Of a stretch of DNA of 64,000 bases, positions 8,818-17,713 are shown piece by piece (position 1 is the first letter of the stretch; the number at the start of each line of letters is the position of its first letter). Location of the stretch: positions 117,912 through 181,911 of the forward strand of contig NZ_JAIQDW010000010.1 of NCBI RefSeq assembly GCF_020026925.1. Direction: 5' to 3'. The position numbers and the translations under genes are program-made. The notes beneath the pieces are model-generated. The model did not search any database. It was not told the origin of the DNA and worked only from the letters and a program-made list of their open reading frames with translations. Source of the stretch: Flavobacterium hibisci. Lineage in GTDB: Bacteria; Bacteroidota; Bacteroidia; Flavobacteriales; Flavobacteriaceae.

Positions 8818-9384
8818 ATGCAGCAAATAAGAGATAATTTCGAACGAATGGTAAAACTCTCTGATGAAGACTGGAATACCTTTTCCTCAAAACTCATCCG
8901 TCAGGAATTTCCAAAGAAAACAGCTATACTCCAAACTGGTCATGTTGAAAATTATCTTTCTTTTGTAGAAAAAGGAATCGTTAGATTTTATGTCCCCTCA
9001 GAAAACAAAGACCTCACATTTACTTTTGGATTTGATGGCGAATTTGTAAGTGGTTATGATTCTTTCATTACCAGATTCCCCGCAAAGTACACTATTGAAA
9101 CTCTTGCAGACACAATACTTTGGCGCATTTCTCACAATGATCTTCAGGACATTTATGCGCTGACTGAAATTGGTAATACAATTGGAAGGTTAGCGAGCGA
9201 AGGATTATTTCTAAAAAAATCAAAAAGAGAACTATCATTGTTGAACGAGTCAGCAGAACAACGATATCGCAACTTATTCACAGAGCAGCCTCAATTAATT
9301 CAAAAGATACCTCAAAAATACCTTGCATCCTATATTGGTATTACTCCACAAGCTTTAAGCCGAATACGAAAACGCATTTATTAA
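8818..9384 (+). CDS. Crp/Fnr family transcriptional regulator
   Basis: Cyclic-nucleotide-binding-fold regulator of 188 residues. The ATG at 8818 is used; an earlier TTG in frame would add ten residues that do not belong to the domain. The effector fold covers about residues 20-120 and the short C-terminal helix-turn-helix is the stretch QKYLASYIGITPQALSRIRK. This compact form is common in Bacteroidota, where the ligand is often unknown. No cysteine cluster for an iron-sulfur centre is present, so it is not Fnr-like in oxygen sensing. It is divergent from the AEC permease and followed by a DoxX-like gene, both possible targets. Confidence 0.9.
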   Translation: MQQIRDNFERMVKLSDEDWNTFSSKLIRQEFPKKTAILQTGHVENYLSFVEKGIVRFYVPSENKDLTFTFGFDGEFVSGYDSFITRFPAKYTIETLADTILWRISHNDLQDIYALTEIGNTIGRLASEGLFLKKSKRELSLLNESAEQRYRNLFTEQPQLIQKIPQKYLASYIGITPQALSRIRKRIY

Positions 9385-9444
9385 CCCAGGTTCATTGTTT
9401 TAGGTTTCATTAGTATGCAACTTTGTATAATAAATCAAAAAGAT

Positions 9445-9933
9445 ATGGAAACCTTAATTGTGCTCTTTGGAGCTTTTACGCTTACATTACTTATTATTTG
9501 GATAACAAGCAAACGTCTTGAACTTAGATTTTCAGGCAGAGTTGCTATGGCACTTATGCTTGTATTTACCGCTATAGGTCATTTTGTTTTTACTAAAGGA
9601 ATGACAATGATGATTCCTTTTTTACCCTGGCCAGAGGTGATTGTAATTTTTACAGGCGTTATAGAGTTAATCGCAGCAATTGGAATACTGCTTCCCACGA
9701 CCAAAGTCATAACCGGAAAACTGCTTATTTTATTTTACATTTTACTATTCCCTGCTAATGTTTATGCCGCAATTCACAATGTTAACTTACGAACTGCCGA
9801 CTACACTGGCGAAGGCGTATCCTATTTATGGGTTAGAATACCTATGCAGCTTCTTTTTATTTCCTGGGTATATTTTTCGACTATAAAAAATCCGAAAATC
9901 AAAATAGTCAACCAGGAGAATGCACATCATTGA
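9445..9933 (+). CDS. DoxX-like integral membrane protein
   Basis: Small inner-membrane protein of 162 residues with four predicted helices, resembling DoxX/DoxD-like proteins (TAIGHFVFTKGM, then FTGVIELIAAIGILLP). The ATG at 9445 is preferred to one at 9415 because it begins right before the first helix. Function is not established; such proteins are found with redox and stress genes. It lies 60 bases downstream of the Crp/Fnr-type regulator in the same direction and may be cotranscribed with it. Confidence 0.75.
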   Translation: METLIVLFGAFTLTLLIIWITSKRLELRFSGRVAMALMLVFTAIGHFVFTKGMTMMIPFLPWPEVIVIFTGVIELIAAIGILLPTTKVITGKLLILFYILLFPANVYAAIHNVNLRTADYTGEGVSYLWVRIPMQLLFISWVYFSTIKNPKIKIVNQENAHH

Positions 9934-10056
9934 TTTTAATAATGTGTATTTTCGTTTTGTTCATTTTTATAGTTTTACTGTTCTAAATTAATTTTTAGTT
10001 AAAATTAGTTTTTGTTCTAAAAAATGATTTAAATTTGTAACATAATTTATTACAGT

Positions 10057-10464
10057 ATGATTTCAGGCAAATTTGCTATATCAGTTCACATCTTAACCTT
10101 GCTCACTAAATTCCCGAATGATTATTTGTCATCGGAGTTTATTGCTGGAAGTATGAACCTGAATCCGGTTTTGGTCAGAAAAGAAATAGCAAACCTAAAA
10201 GCGCATCATATTGTAGAAAGCAAGGAAGGAAAAAACGGAGGAACAAAATTATCAAAAGCGGCTTCGAATATTAGTTTAAAAGAAATATTTGAAATGACTT
10301 TTGAGAATATCGGTTTAGGTTATGCCAAAAACCAGCCCAATCCGGATTGTCCTGTTGGAAAAAAAATCAATCAGAACCTTGATGTTTTGTATTCTGAAAT
10401 GAATCAAAAGGTCTGTGAACAGCTGGAAGGTATTTCATTGGAAGATTTTTCAGCTCAATTTTAA
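10057..10464 (+). CDS. Rrf2 family transcriptional regulator (YwnA-like)
   Basis: Winged-helix regulator of 135 residues. The N-terminal part ISGKFAISVHILTLL and the recognition region SSEFIAGSMNLNPVLVRKEIANLK match Rrf2 proteins of the YwnA type, followed by the wing GKNGGTKLSK. A single Cys in NPDCPVG is retained but the three-Cys iron-sulfur set of IscR is missing. A second Cys (QKVCEQ) lies near the end, so thiol-based sensing is possible. The gene directly precedes an NAD(P)H-binding protein, the same pairing as ywnA/ywnB in Bacillus, which suggests that pair is its target. TAAATTTG at 10030-10037 is a possible -7 box. Confidence 0.9.
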   Translation: MISGKFAISVHILTLLTKFPNDYLSSEFIAGSMNLNPVLVRKEIANLKAHHIVESKEGKNGGTKLSKAASNISLKEIFEMTFENIGLGYAKNQPNPDCPVGKKINQNLDVLYSEMNQKVCEQLEGISLEDFSAQF

Positions 10465-10522
10465 AACATTTTTTTTAAACAAAACTGTAACTTTTTTTAT
10501 TACTAAATAAATTTATATATCT

Positions 10523-11164
10523 ATGAAAATTGCACTTATTGGAGCTACTGGCTTCGTTGGAACAGCTATCTTAAATGAATTAGCAGACAGAAAGCATGAA
10601 ATTACTGCTATCGCAAGAACACCAAAAGACACTACAAATGCAACCTGGATCGCTGCAGATATTTATGATGCAGATGCATTGTCTGAAATTTTAAAAGGAC
10701 ATGAAGCCGTTATTAATGCATTTAATCCGGGTTGGGCAAATCCGAATATTTATGAAGATTCGATTAAAGGTTCAAAAGCAATTCAGGATGCAGTTAAAAA
10801 ATCTGGTGTAAAACGATTTATTACAATTGGGGGTGCTGGAAGTTTATATGTTGCTCCAGGGGTACAGCTTATTGATACTCCTGATTTTCCTAAAGAAATT
10901 TATGATGGTGCCAATGCTGCCAGACATTATTTAGAAACGATTAAAGAAGAAAAAGAATTAGACTGGGCCTTTTTTAGCCCTGCAATTGAAATGCATGCAG
11001 GAACTAAAACAGGAAGAACAGGAAAATACCGTTTAGGTCTGGAAAATCCTGTTTTTAATGAGGAACAAAGAAGTATTCTATCTGTAGAAGATTTAGCGGT
11101 TGTAATTGCTGATGAAATCGAAACTCCAAAACACCATCAGGTTCGATTTACTGCAGCATATTAA
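10523..11164 (+). CDS. NAD(P)H-binding atypical SDR (NmrA/YwnB-like)
   Basis: Rossmann-fold protein of 213 residues, with the nucleotide-binding motif GATGFVGTAI at the N-terminus and VKRFITIGGAGSLYV in the middle. It lacks the usual YxxxK catalytic pair, as is common in the NmrA-like/atypical SDR group, so it may act as a reductase of unknown substrate or as a redox sensor. It follows the Rrf2 regulator after 58 bases in the same direction and ends in a strong terminator, so the two probably form a small operon. Confidence 0.87.
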   Translation: MKIALIGATGFVGTAILNELADRKHEITAIARTPKDTTNATWIAADIYDADALSEILKGHEAVINAFNPGWANPNIYEDSIKGSKAIQDAVKKSGVKRFITIGGAGSLYVAPGVQLIDTPDFPKEIYDGANAARHYLETIKEEKELDWAFFSPAIEMHAGTKTGRTGKYRLGLENPVFNEEQRSILSVEDLAVVIADEIETPKHHQVRFTAAY

Positions 11165-11224
11165 TCAAACACAGATTTCAAAAATTAGCACGAATTTAAA
11201 CGTGAGAAAATGAATTCGTGTTTT

Positions 11225-11275
11225 AACAAAAAACAGTTTCCAATGCAATTTTCTGCTTTTGAAACTGTTTTTGTT
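11225..11275 (+). terminator. Intrinsic terminator after the NAD(P)H-binding gene
   Basis: Nearly perfect hairpin: arms 11225-11240 and 11261-11275 (core ACAGTTTC/GAAACTGT) followed by a T-run. It excludes the TTG at 11259 as a likely start for the next gene. Confidence 0.75.
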
Positions 11276-11306
11276 TTCAGTACTTTTACAATACAAAAAA
11301 AATATT

Positions 11307-12398
11307 TTGTCAAGTTCAAATAAGCAGGCCGACAGTTTAAATGAAAAGACTGGAATTTCATCTCCCGAAATCACCAATGCATCGGCTATCATTCAAATCA
11401 GGAACAAACGCAGGCAACAGCCATCCGCAGAAGAACTGATTTCAGGAATACTTTCCGGAAACCGAACATCTCTCAGCCGTGCTATTACTTTAATCGAAAG
11501 TACAAACCCAGAACATATTGAAAAAGCAAATCAAGTTATTAAAGGATGTTTACCCAATGCCAACAAATCGATTAGAATAGGAATTACAGGTGTTCCCGGT
11601 GTTGGAAAAAGCACTTTTATTGAAGCTTTGGGGACTTTTTTGACTGAATTAGGAAAAAAAGTTGCTGTATTAGCCGTTGATCCAAGCAGTACTATTTCTC
11701 ATGGCAGTATTTTAGGAGATAAAACCCGAATGGAAAATTTAGTAAAAAACGAAAATGCTTTTATCCGTCCGAGTGCTTCCGGAGAAAATTTAGGTGGTGT
11801 TGCCCGCAAAACAAGAGAAACCATTATTTTATGTGAAGCAGCAGGTTTTGACAACATAATTATTGAAACTGTGGGAGTTGGTCAAAGTGAGACTGCCGTT
11901 CACAGCATGGTCGATTTTTTCTTATTATTGAAAATTTCAGGTGCTGGTGATGAACTTCAGGGCATTAAACGAGGCATAATGGAAATGGCAGATGCCATCG
12001 TTATCAATAAAGCAGACGGCGATAACATCAACAAAGCCAATCATGCAAAAGCTGAATTTAATCGTGCGCTACATTTATTTCCTCCAAAAAAGTCAAACTG
12101 GCTGCCTAAAGCAACCACTTGCAGTGCTATTACAAAAGAAGGAATTTCGGATGTCTGGAACAGCATTCTGGATTATTTTGAAATGACTAAAGAAACCGGA
12201 TTCTTTCAGGAAAAAAGAAACGAACAAAACCAATTCTGGATGATCGAAACCATTAACGAACAGTTGAAACAAAATTTCTACAATCAGCCTGAAATTATTT
12301 CATTATTGGAACAAAATAAAAAAGCGGTGCAAAATAATGAAATATCACCTTTTGCAGCCGCTCAGCTTTTATTGGATAAATATAAAAAAAGCGTATAA
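11307..12398 (+). CDS. meaB: MeaB, methylmalonyl-CoA mutase-associated GTPase
   Basis: G3E P-loop GTPase (ArgK/MeaB) that loads cobalamin and protects or repairs methylmalonyl-CoA mutase. Walker A is GVPGVGKST, followed by DPSS and the base-recognition motif NKAD; the mid-region ETVGVGQSE is typical. The frame extends up to 11259, but that TTG lies inside a terminator hairpin, and homologues begin close to the ...LNEKTGISSPE segment, so TTG at 11307 is the best start (363 residues). The mutase subunits mutA/mutB are about 38 kb away, so the partner genes are unlinked here. It converges with a lipoprotein gene, with only 17 bases between them. Confidence 0.92.
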   Translation: MSSSNKQADSLNEKTGISSPEITNASAIIQIRNKRRQQPSAEELISGILSGNRTSLSRAITLIESTNPEHIEKANQVIKGCLPNANKSIRIGITGVPGVGKSTFIEALGTFLTELGKKVAVLAVDPSSTISHGSILGDKTRMENLVKNENAFIRPSASGENLGGVARKTRETIILCEAAGFDNIIIETVGVGQSETAVHSMVDFFLLLKISGAGDELQGIKRGIMEMADAIVINKADGDNINKANHAKAEFNRALHLFPPKKSNWLPKATTCSAITKEGISDVWNSILDYFEMTKETGFFQEKRNEQNQFWMIETINEQLKQNFYNQPEIISLLEQNKKAVQNNEISPFAAAQLLLDKYKKSV

Positions 12399-12415
12399 TT
12401 GCTTTTTAAATTCAT

Positions 12416-12955
12416 TTATTTCACATTAATCGAAATGGTATAAGCTTCTTCACTTTCCTGAATAGCATATTTACCAGGAACTAAAATGTCTGAATTGAAT
12501 TTTAGGGATTTAACTAATTCCGGTTGTATAGTTTGTCCTTCAGGTATTAGATAAACTCTTCCATTTCGTAATAGCACTTTTTTATGTTCTTCAGTCAAAG
12601 CACTTTTTTGAATTTCCATCACAAAATTTCCTTTTTCATTTGTAACACGTACTGGTGTTCCTTCAGGGTCTGGTTTCGCAAAGCCATAAGTTATCCAATC
12701 GTAACGAACAAAATTACAAAACCCTTCTGGCTGGCTGCAATCAATATTATGTGCCCCCCAAGCCCGTACAATAGTTCCTTCATAGTGAGGCAAATATCTT
12801 TTAGTGTTTGGCTGGTTTTGCTGCTCTGTGTTTGACAATTCAGGGTTTTGATCTTCAACAGATTCGTTGTTACAGCTCATAAAAAAAGCGGCAGAGAGAA
12901 AAACTAACAGCACTTTTAATACCTCAACTTTTCTTTTTTGTTGTAAAGTTTTCAT
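12416..12955 (-). CDS. Hypothetical lipoprotein
   Basis: Predicted lipoprotein of 179 residues. The ATG at 12955 gives a signal peptide ending in the lipobox FMSC (Cys near residue 28); a longer frame upstream to 13027 would bury that signal, so it was rejected. The mature part begins with a Ser/Asn/Glu-rich linker, then a compact domain with two cysteines (NIDCSQPEGFCNF) that could form a disulfide. No known family was recognised. It stands alone between meaB (convergent) and the LTA-synthase-like gene. Confidence 0.75.
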   Translation of the reverse strand: MKTLQQKRKVEVLKVLLVFLSAAFFMSCNNESVEDQNPELSNTEQQNQPNTKRYLPHYEGTIVRAWGAHNIDCSQPEGFCNFVRYDWITYGFAKPDPEGTPVRVTNEKGNFVMEIQKSALTEEHKKVLLRNGRVYLIPEGQTIQPELVKSLKFNSDILVPGKYAIQESEEAYTISINVK

Positions 12956-13070
12956 AATAAATAATTTAATTGCCCCTACTCTATCGTTGGCTTTTCGGGT
13001 TACGCCTTTTAATTTAGTATATATCAATTAAATTATTTTTTGTTACCCTTTTCGTTTGAATTTTAATACA

Positions 13071-13113
13071 AAAAAAAGCTGTTAAGTATGAAATTACACC
13101 TAACAGCTTTTTT
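13071..13113 (-). terminator. Intrinsic terminator of the LTA-synthase-like gene
   Basis: Strong hairpin AAAAAAGCTGTTA/TAACAGCTTTTTT with arms 13071-13084 and 13101-13113, just past the stop of the leftward gene. Confidence 0.78.
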
Positions 13114-13129
13114 ATAAATAAATTCAAAC

Positions 13130-15070
13130 CTATTTTTTTGTATCCCTAAGCTTGTACTTATTTTGTTTATATAAATTCCCCGCAGTGATAACATGTGCTA
13201 AGGCATCTTTTGCTAATTCTTCGTTTAATTTTACAGGAACTAATGTTGTATCATTTTTAATTTCGAATTGCAGGGGTTTCAAATTTGGCTGCATAATCAC
13301 CACCTGATTTTCAACCCTAAATGCATTGATATCATTAAACTGCATAATCGATCTTCCTTGCACTTTTGGATCTAATTTATTCAAATTGCGCCCAACCATC
13401 GGCGTTTCAAACGGAATTCCTAAATATCCCAATAATGTTGGCGGAATATCGATCTGACTTGCCAGTCTGTTATAAACAGCTCCTTTTGGAACTCCCGGTC
13501 CCATAATAAATGCCGGAATATGAAATTTATTAATCGGCACTAAATTTTTCCCGTAGGTTCTCGTATTGTGATCGGCAATTACAATAAAAATCGTGTTTTT
13601 AAAATACGGTTCTTTCTTAGCCATTTCGAAGAATTTCCCGATAGAAAAATCAGCATATTTCATGGCATTATTAACTGTTGCAGGCTTTTTATCATACGGT
13701 TTGATTCTTCCTGCCGGATATTCAAATGGCTCGTGATTTGAAGTTGAAAACATTAATGAAAAAAAAGGTTTATTTCCTTTTGACTTAAAATAATTATTTG
13801 CCTTGGTCACTAAATCTTCATCAGAATAACCCCAGGTTCCTTTGAAAACATATTTATTTCCATCTGACTCAAAATCTGTCTGATCTACAATATCCTCAAA
13901 ACCATTTCCGTTAAAAAATGAGGCCATATTATCAAAATTCGCCATTCCGCCATAGATAAAGCTCGTATCGTAACCTTTATGCTTTAAGGCATCCGCCAAA
14001 GTAAAAAAACCTTGTTGAGAATTCCCTAATTTTACTACACTTTCTGATGGTGAAGGCAAAAAACCGGTCACAACCGCTTCTATTCCGCGAACACTTCTTG
14101 TTCCTGTGCAATACAAATTCGTGAACAGCAAACCCTCTTTCGATAATTTATCAAATTCAGGCGTTAATGGTTTTCCGCCCAGGATTCCAACATATTCCGC
14201 ACCTAAACTTTCCTGAAGAAATATAACCAGATTGTATGGTTTCTTCAAAACAGAATCAGGCTGCTGTACATGTAGAAAAGGAATCTCTGCATCAGTAAAA
14301 TCATTTGGTCCCGCAATCATATATTTCTTTACACGGGCAATCGCTTCTGCTTCATCCATTTTACCGTACATCTTGGTATTTCCTTCGTTTTTAATCGAAT
14401 AAGCAGCAAAGGCAACGGTGTAAAAAGAATTTAAGCCCAACGTATTCGTAAGCTGATCAGTCGAAAAAACTGCATTACTGGCATTAATAGGACGTTTTGA
14501 AGTCAGACTTGAACGAGCCCCGAAAAACAATAAAAATGCCACCAAAGGAAAAACCATTAATTTGAACTTATAATCTGTGGCGATTGTATGGAAAAATTGT
14601 TTTCCTTTTTTGAATGCCAAATAAATAACCGTACATAAAATCAGGAAAGTAACAACAATAGAAGTCAGATAACTTTTTAAAAGCATCCCCACAACTTCTT
14701 TTGGATAAATCAGATAATCAAGGAAAATCTTATTCGGACGTGTATCATATTGTTTTACGAAATCCGGTGAAGCCAATTCTACAAAAAGAATCAGAAACAG
14801 GAATATAAAACTATAAATTACCAAAAATGAATTGGTAAACTTGAGCCATTTGTTAGGCAAAAAGGTAATTAAAACCGCAGGCAGAAAAGACAAATAACAA
14901 AGTAAAATTAAATCCATTCGTAAGCCGATTGGAAAAATATACCAGAAATTGGGTGTTTCTACTACCCTGTCTTTAAAAATAAAAAATAAAAATATCCTGC
15001 TTAAGGTAGTAATTAGCAATCCGGTTAAAATAAAATTTAAAACCGGTTTTAAAAAACGTAGTTTTTTCAT
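13130..15070 (-). CDS. LTA synthase-like membrane sulfatase/phosphoglycerol transferase
   Basis: Alkaline-phosphatase-superfamily membrane enzyme of 646 residues: about five N-terminal transmembrane helices (1-190), then a large periplasmic sulfatase-type domain. The likely catalytic Thr lies in YCTGTRSVRG near residue 322, and a metal-site motif IADHNTRT near residue 503. In Firmicutes relatives polymerise lipoteichoic acid; Bacteroidota lack that polymer, so this one more likely transfers phosphoglycerol or phosphoethanolamine to an envelope glycan or lipid (inference). Length and domain order match the LTA synthase family. A small acidic protein gene and a palindromic repeat lie upstream. 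Confidence 0.88.
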   Translation of the reverse strand: MKKLRFLKPVLNFILTGLLITTLSRIFLFFIFKDRVVETPNFWYIFPIGLRMDLILLCYLSFLPAVLITFLPNKWLKFTNSFLVIYSFIFLFLILFVELASPDFVKQYDTRPNKIFLDYLIYPKEVVGMLLKSYLTSIVVTFLILCTVIYLAFKKGKQFFHTIATDYKFKLMVFPLVAFLLFFGARSSLTSKRPINASNAVFSTDQLTNTLGLNSFYTVAFAAYSIKNEGNTKMYGKMDEAEAIARVKKYMIAGPNDFTDAEIPFLHVQQPDSVLKKPYNLVIFLQESLGAEYVGILGGKPLTPEFDKLSKEGLLFTNLYCTGTRSVRGIEAVVTGFLPSPSESVVKLGNSQQGFFTLADALKHKGYDTSFIYGGMANFDNMASFFNGNGFEDIVDQTDFESDGNKYVFKGTWGYSDEDLVTKANNYFKSKGNKPFFSLMFSTSNHEPFEYPAGRIKPYDKKPATVNNAMKYADFSIGKFFEMAKKEPYFKNTIFIVIADHNTRTYGKNLVPINKFHIPAFIMGPGVPKGAVYNRLASQIDIPPTLLGYLGIPFETPMVGRNLNKLDPKVQGRSIMQFNDINAFRVENQVVIMQPNLKPLQFEIKNDTTLVPVKLNEELAKDALAHVITAGNLYKQNKYKLRDTKK

Positions 15071-15096
15071 TTAACAATTTTGAATGATATATTTAG

Positions 15097-15140
15097 GTAG
15101 AGACGCACAGCAGTGCGTCTCTACTGCAGTGCATTTCTAC
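15097..15140. repeat. REP-like palindrome with an extra half copy
   Basis: Perfect 12-bp inverted repeat (arms 15097-15108 and 15113-15124, sequence GTAGAGACGCAC, loop AGCA). It is followed by a degenerate third half (GCAGTGCATTTCTAC, 15126-15140) that repeats the right arm. Its GC content is far above the surroundings. It has no T-run, so it is more a dispersed palindrome than a terminator. Confidence 0.75.
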
Positions 15141-15364
15141 TCTTCGTAACGATTTATTTCACGGTCGTAAAAATCATTTGCTTTTTCAATTAAGCTTTCC
15201 ATTTCTGCATTTAATTCGGCTTCATCAAGATCTTCTGCTTCTTCCAGAAATTCTACCTCATCATCTTTAAGATTGATGATAAATCTTGGGTAATCAAGGT
15301 GTATGATAAAAATATCGTCGGGAAAATCAGTATTATCTCCAAGTAAAAATTTTGGTAATTCCAT
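15137..15364 (-). CDS. Small acidic hypothetical protein
   Basis: A 75-residue, strongly acidic protein (C-terminal half rich in Glu and Asp, EFLEEAEDLDEAELNAEMES). No signal peptide, membrane segment or known motif. The frame is clean with an ATG start and stands between the MATE gene and the LTA-synthase-like gene on the same strand. Probably a conserved Flavobacteriaceae protein, function unknown. Confidence 0.7.
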   Translation of the reverse strand: MELPKFLLGDNTDFPDDIFIIHLDYPRFIINLKDDEVEFLEEAEDLDEAELNAEMESLIEKANDFYDREINRYEE

Positions 15365-15406
15365 AATAATTTATTTTTTAAAGCTCCAAATGTAGTTATT
15401 TGAAAC

Positions 15407-16777
15407 TTAATTTTTGATTAATTTTTTGGTTAAGTAATTAAAGCGAATGTAGAGAAAAAATGCAGCTGAAGTTAGTCCTGCCAAAAGTCCAACCCATACT
15501 CCTGCTGCTTTCATAGGAGTATATTCTGCTAAATAATATGAAACAGGAAAACCAATGATCCAATACGCCACAAATGTAATGTACATAGGGATTTTTACAT
15601 CCTGCAATCCGCGCAATGCGCCCAACACAACTACCTGAATCCCATCGGAAATCTGAAAAACGGCTGCAATTAATAATAGTTTAGAAGCAATTGCAATAAC
15701 TTCTGTATTATCTGTAAGCTGTATCGTGTTTTCCATATTCAGAAAAATATGTGGCAGGAATTGATGGAAAGCCACAAACAAAACGGCAAAAACACTTTCT
15801 ATAATAATTGCCAGTAAAAAAATTGAGCGTGCCACAATTACTAACTTTTTATAATCCTGCAATCCTCTCTGATTACTCACCCGAATCATGGAAGTAACAC
15901 TTAAACCCATTGCAAACATGAAAGTCATAGAAGCCAGACTCAGCGCGATTTGATTAGCCGCCTGACTGGTTCTTCCAATATTTCCGCACAGCCAGATCGA
16001 AGCGGTAAACAATACTACTTCAAAAAGCATCTGCATTGCCGAAGGAAAACCAATACTAATTATTTTTTTTATTGTTTCTTTCTTAATTTCCTCAAAACTA
16101 AAATCTTTAAAGAAATGTTTAAGATCATTTCTTCTGGAGAGCATAATGTGCATGAACATCACTAAAAATATTCTTGAAATTACAGTTCCTATAGCTGCTC
16201 CTATAATCCCCATCTTCGGAAAAATCCAGATTCCGTAAATCAAAACATAATTCATACCTACGTGGAGTACATTTGCCATAATCATGGCGTACATCGAATA
16301 TTTAGTTAAGGATAGTCCGTCCGCAAACTGTTTGTAACCCTGATACATGATTAACGGAATGAGTGAGAAAGCAACCCAGTCCAGATACGGTTTGGCAAGT
16401 ATAATTACTTCCTGAGGCTGATGCAGCATTTCCATTATTGGTTTTGCCAAAACAATTAACCCAAAAAGCATTAATCCTAAAATGGTACACAAAAACAGGC
16501 CATGATGGAATGCAGAACGAATTTTGTTATCATTTTTCTCGGCATCTCCTTCAGCCACGATTGGTGTTATAGCTGTCGAAAATCCAATGCCTAAAGACAT
16601 TGCTATAAAAATCATACTGTTCCCTAAAGAAACTGCTGCAAGCTCAGTGCTTCCTAATTTGCCTACCATTATATTATCGACCATACCAATTAAGTTATGC
16701 CCTACCATTCCTAAAATGACTGGATATGCAAGCCTTAAATTGTATGAGAACTCTTTTGTGTATTGCTTTAAATTCAC
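15407..16777 (-). CDS. MATE family multidrug/toxin efflux transporter
   Basis: Inner-membrane exporter of 456 residues with twelve predicted helices and the two-fold MATE layout (GMVGHNLIGMVDNIMVGKLGSTELAA at the start). Such transporters use a sodium or proton gradient to export drugs or metabolites; the NorM/DinF-like substrate cannot be inferred. The start is GTG at 16777; an in-frame stop only seven bases upstream rules out a longer form. A good promoter candidate at 16798-16831 would give a leader of about 14 nt. Confidence 0.93.
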   Translation of the reverse strand: MNLKQYTKEFSYNLRLAYPVILGMVGHNLIGMVDNIMVGKLGSTELAAVSLGNSMIFIAMSLGIGFSTAITPIVAEGDAEKNDNKIRSAFHHGLFLCTILGLMLFGLIVLAKPIMEMLHQPQEVIILAKPYLDWVAFSLIPLIMYQGYKQFADGLSLTKYSMYAMIMANVLHVGMNYVLIYGIWIFPKMGIIGAAIGTVISRIFLVMFMHIMLSRRNDLKHFFKDFSFEEIKKETIKKIISIGFPSAMQMLFEVVLFTASIWLCGNIGRTSQAANQIALSLASMTFMFAMGLSVTSMIRVSNQRGLQDYKKLVIVARSIFLLAIIIESVFAVLFVAFHQFLPHIFLNMENTIQLTDNTEVIAIASKLLLIAAVFQISDGIQVVVLGALRGLQDVKIPMYITFVAYWIIGFPVSYYLAEYTPMKAAGVWVGLLAGLTSAAFFLYIRFNYLTKKLIKN

Positions 16778-17094
16778 TTTACATTATTTTTAGCCTGCAA
16801 AGATAAACAGATGCTTTTGATTCTCTTCAAATATTCAGTTTTAATCAATTTCACTTCAGAAGCAAAAAAATACTTACATAATTTTAACATTTTAATCAAA
16901 AATTAAAAATACACCTTATGAAATATTTTTGATGTAAAAACTTTAAATCCCAATAAAATAAAGGGTTAACAGAAGAGAAAGCTATATCAAAATTTTAACA
17001 TATTCACATTATATAACGATTTTTCAAAATTATATAACTACTCAGCACTACCTCAAAAGTAATTTTACATCATAGTAATTAAAAAAATACATGC
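16778..17094. other. Gene-free stretch between divergent MATE and outer-membrane protein genes
   Basis: About 317 AT-rich bases with no credible coding frame. It contains the MATE promoter candidate and the leader of the beta-barrel gene. No repeats were seen. Confidence 0.6.
16798..16831 (-). promoter_or_regulatory. Candidate promoter of the MATE gene
   Basis: Read on the minus strand: TTTG at 16831-16828 and TATCTTTG at 16805-16798, 22 bases apart. Both match the Bacteroidota -33/-7 consensus; spacing is at the long end. Confidence 0.45.
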
Positions 17095-17610
17095 ATGAAA
17101 AATTTACAAAACATCCGAATTTTATTTGTTGCAGCCCTTGCAATGTTATCTGTAAAAACAGCATCTGCACAATCAACAGAAATTGAAAACTACGATCAAA
17201 AATTTAAATTAGGATTTGGTGTCAGCGCTGGAATTCCAACAGATGGTGATGACTACGACTGGGCTCTTGGAGGTGATGTGAGACTTCAATACGATTTATC
17301 TAAAAGAACTTCATTAACATTAACAACTGGTTTTACAAATTTATTTGTTGGTAATGATGCTCCAGATTTAGGATTTATTCCTGCAAAAGCTGGTTTCAAA
17401 GCTTTCTTCTGGGAAGATCAGTTCTACGCTATGGGAGAAATAGGTGCAGGCTTTGCTGTAACAAACGGATATAATGAGACTTCTATTTTGTGGGCTCCAA
17501 GTATTGGATACGCTGGAAAACATATTGATATTAGTTTAAGATATGAAGATTACAACAAATTTAAAACCAATCAAATTGGGCTTCGTGTAGCTTATGGTTT
17601 TGAATTGTAA
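17095..17610 (+). CDS. Outer-membrane beta-barrel protein (OmpX/OmpW-like size)
   Basis: Secreted 171-residue protein with a signal peptide ending in TASAQ. The mature part alternates short strands with Gly/aromatic ends and finishes in a strand ending aromatic-x-Leu (AYGFEL), the pattern of a small eight-stranded outer-membrane barrel. Specific function is unknown; annotation pipelines often call such proteins porin family or outer membrane beta-barrel protein. It is monocistronic and followed by a strong bidirectional terminator. Confidence 0.78.
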   Translation: MKNLQNIRILFVAALAMLSVKTASAQSTEIENYDQKFKLGFGVSAGIPTDGDDYDWALGGDVRLQYDLSKRTSLTLTTGFTNLFVGNDAPDLGFIPAKAGFKAFFWEDQFYAMGEIGAGFAVTNGYNETSILWAPSIGYAGKHIDISLRYEDYNKFKTNQIGLRVAYGFEL

Positions 17611-17644
17611 AAACTAAATTCAATTTATTTTTATTTTTTTTGGT

Positions 17645-17678
17645 AAAACCCGGCAGACTTTCTCAATCTGTCGGGTTT
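17645..17678. terminator. Bidirectional terminator
   Basis: Hairpin AAAACCCGGCAGA/TCTGTCGGGTTT (17645-17657, 17667-17678) with T-runs on both strands, between the convergent barrel and PPK2 genes. Confidence 0.78.
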
Positions 17679-17713
17679 AGTTTTTTACTCATAATGAAAT
17701 GTAATAATATTGA

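Noticed and set aside
11259..11306. Longer MeaB start at TTG 11259
   Set aside because: This start lies inside the terminator hairpin of the previous gene and adds residues absent from the family.
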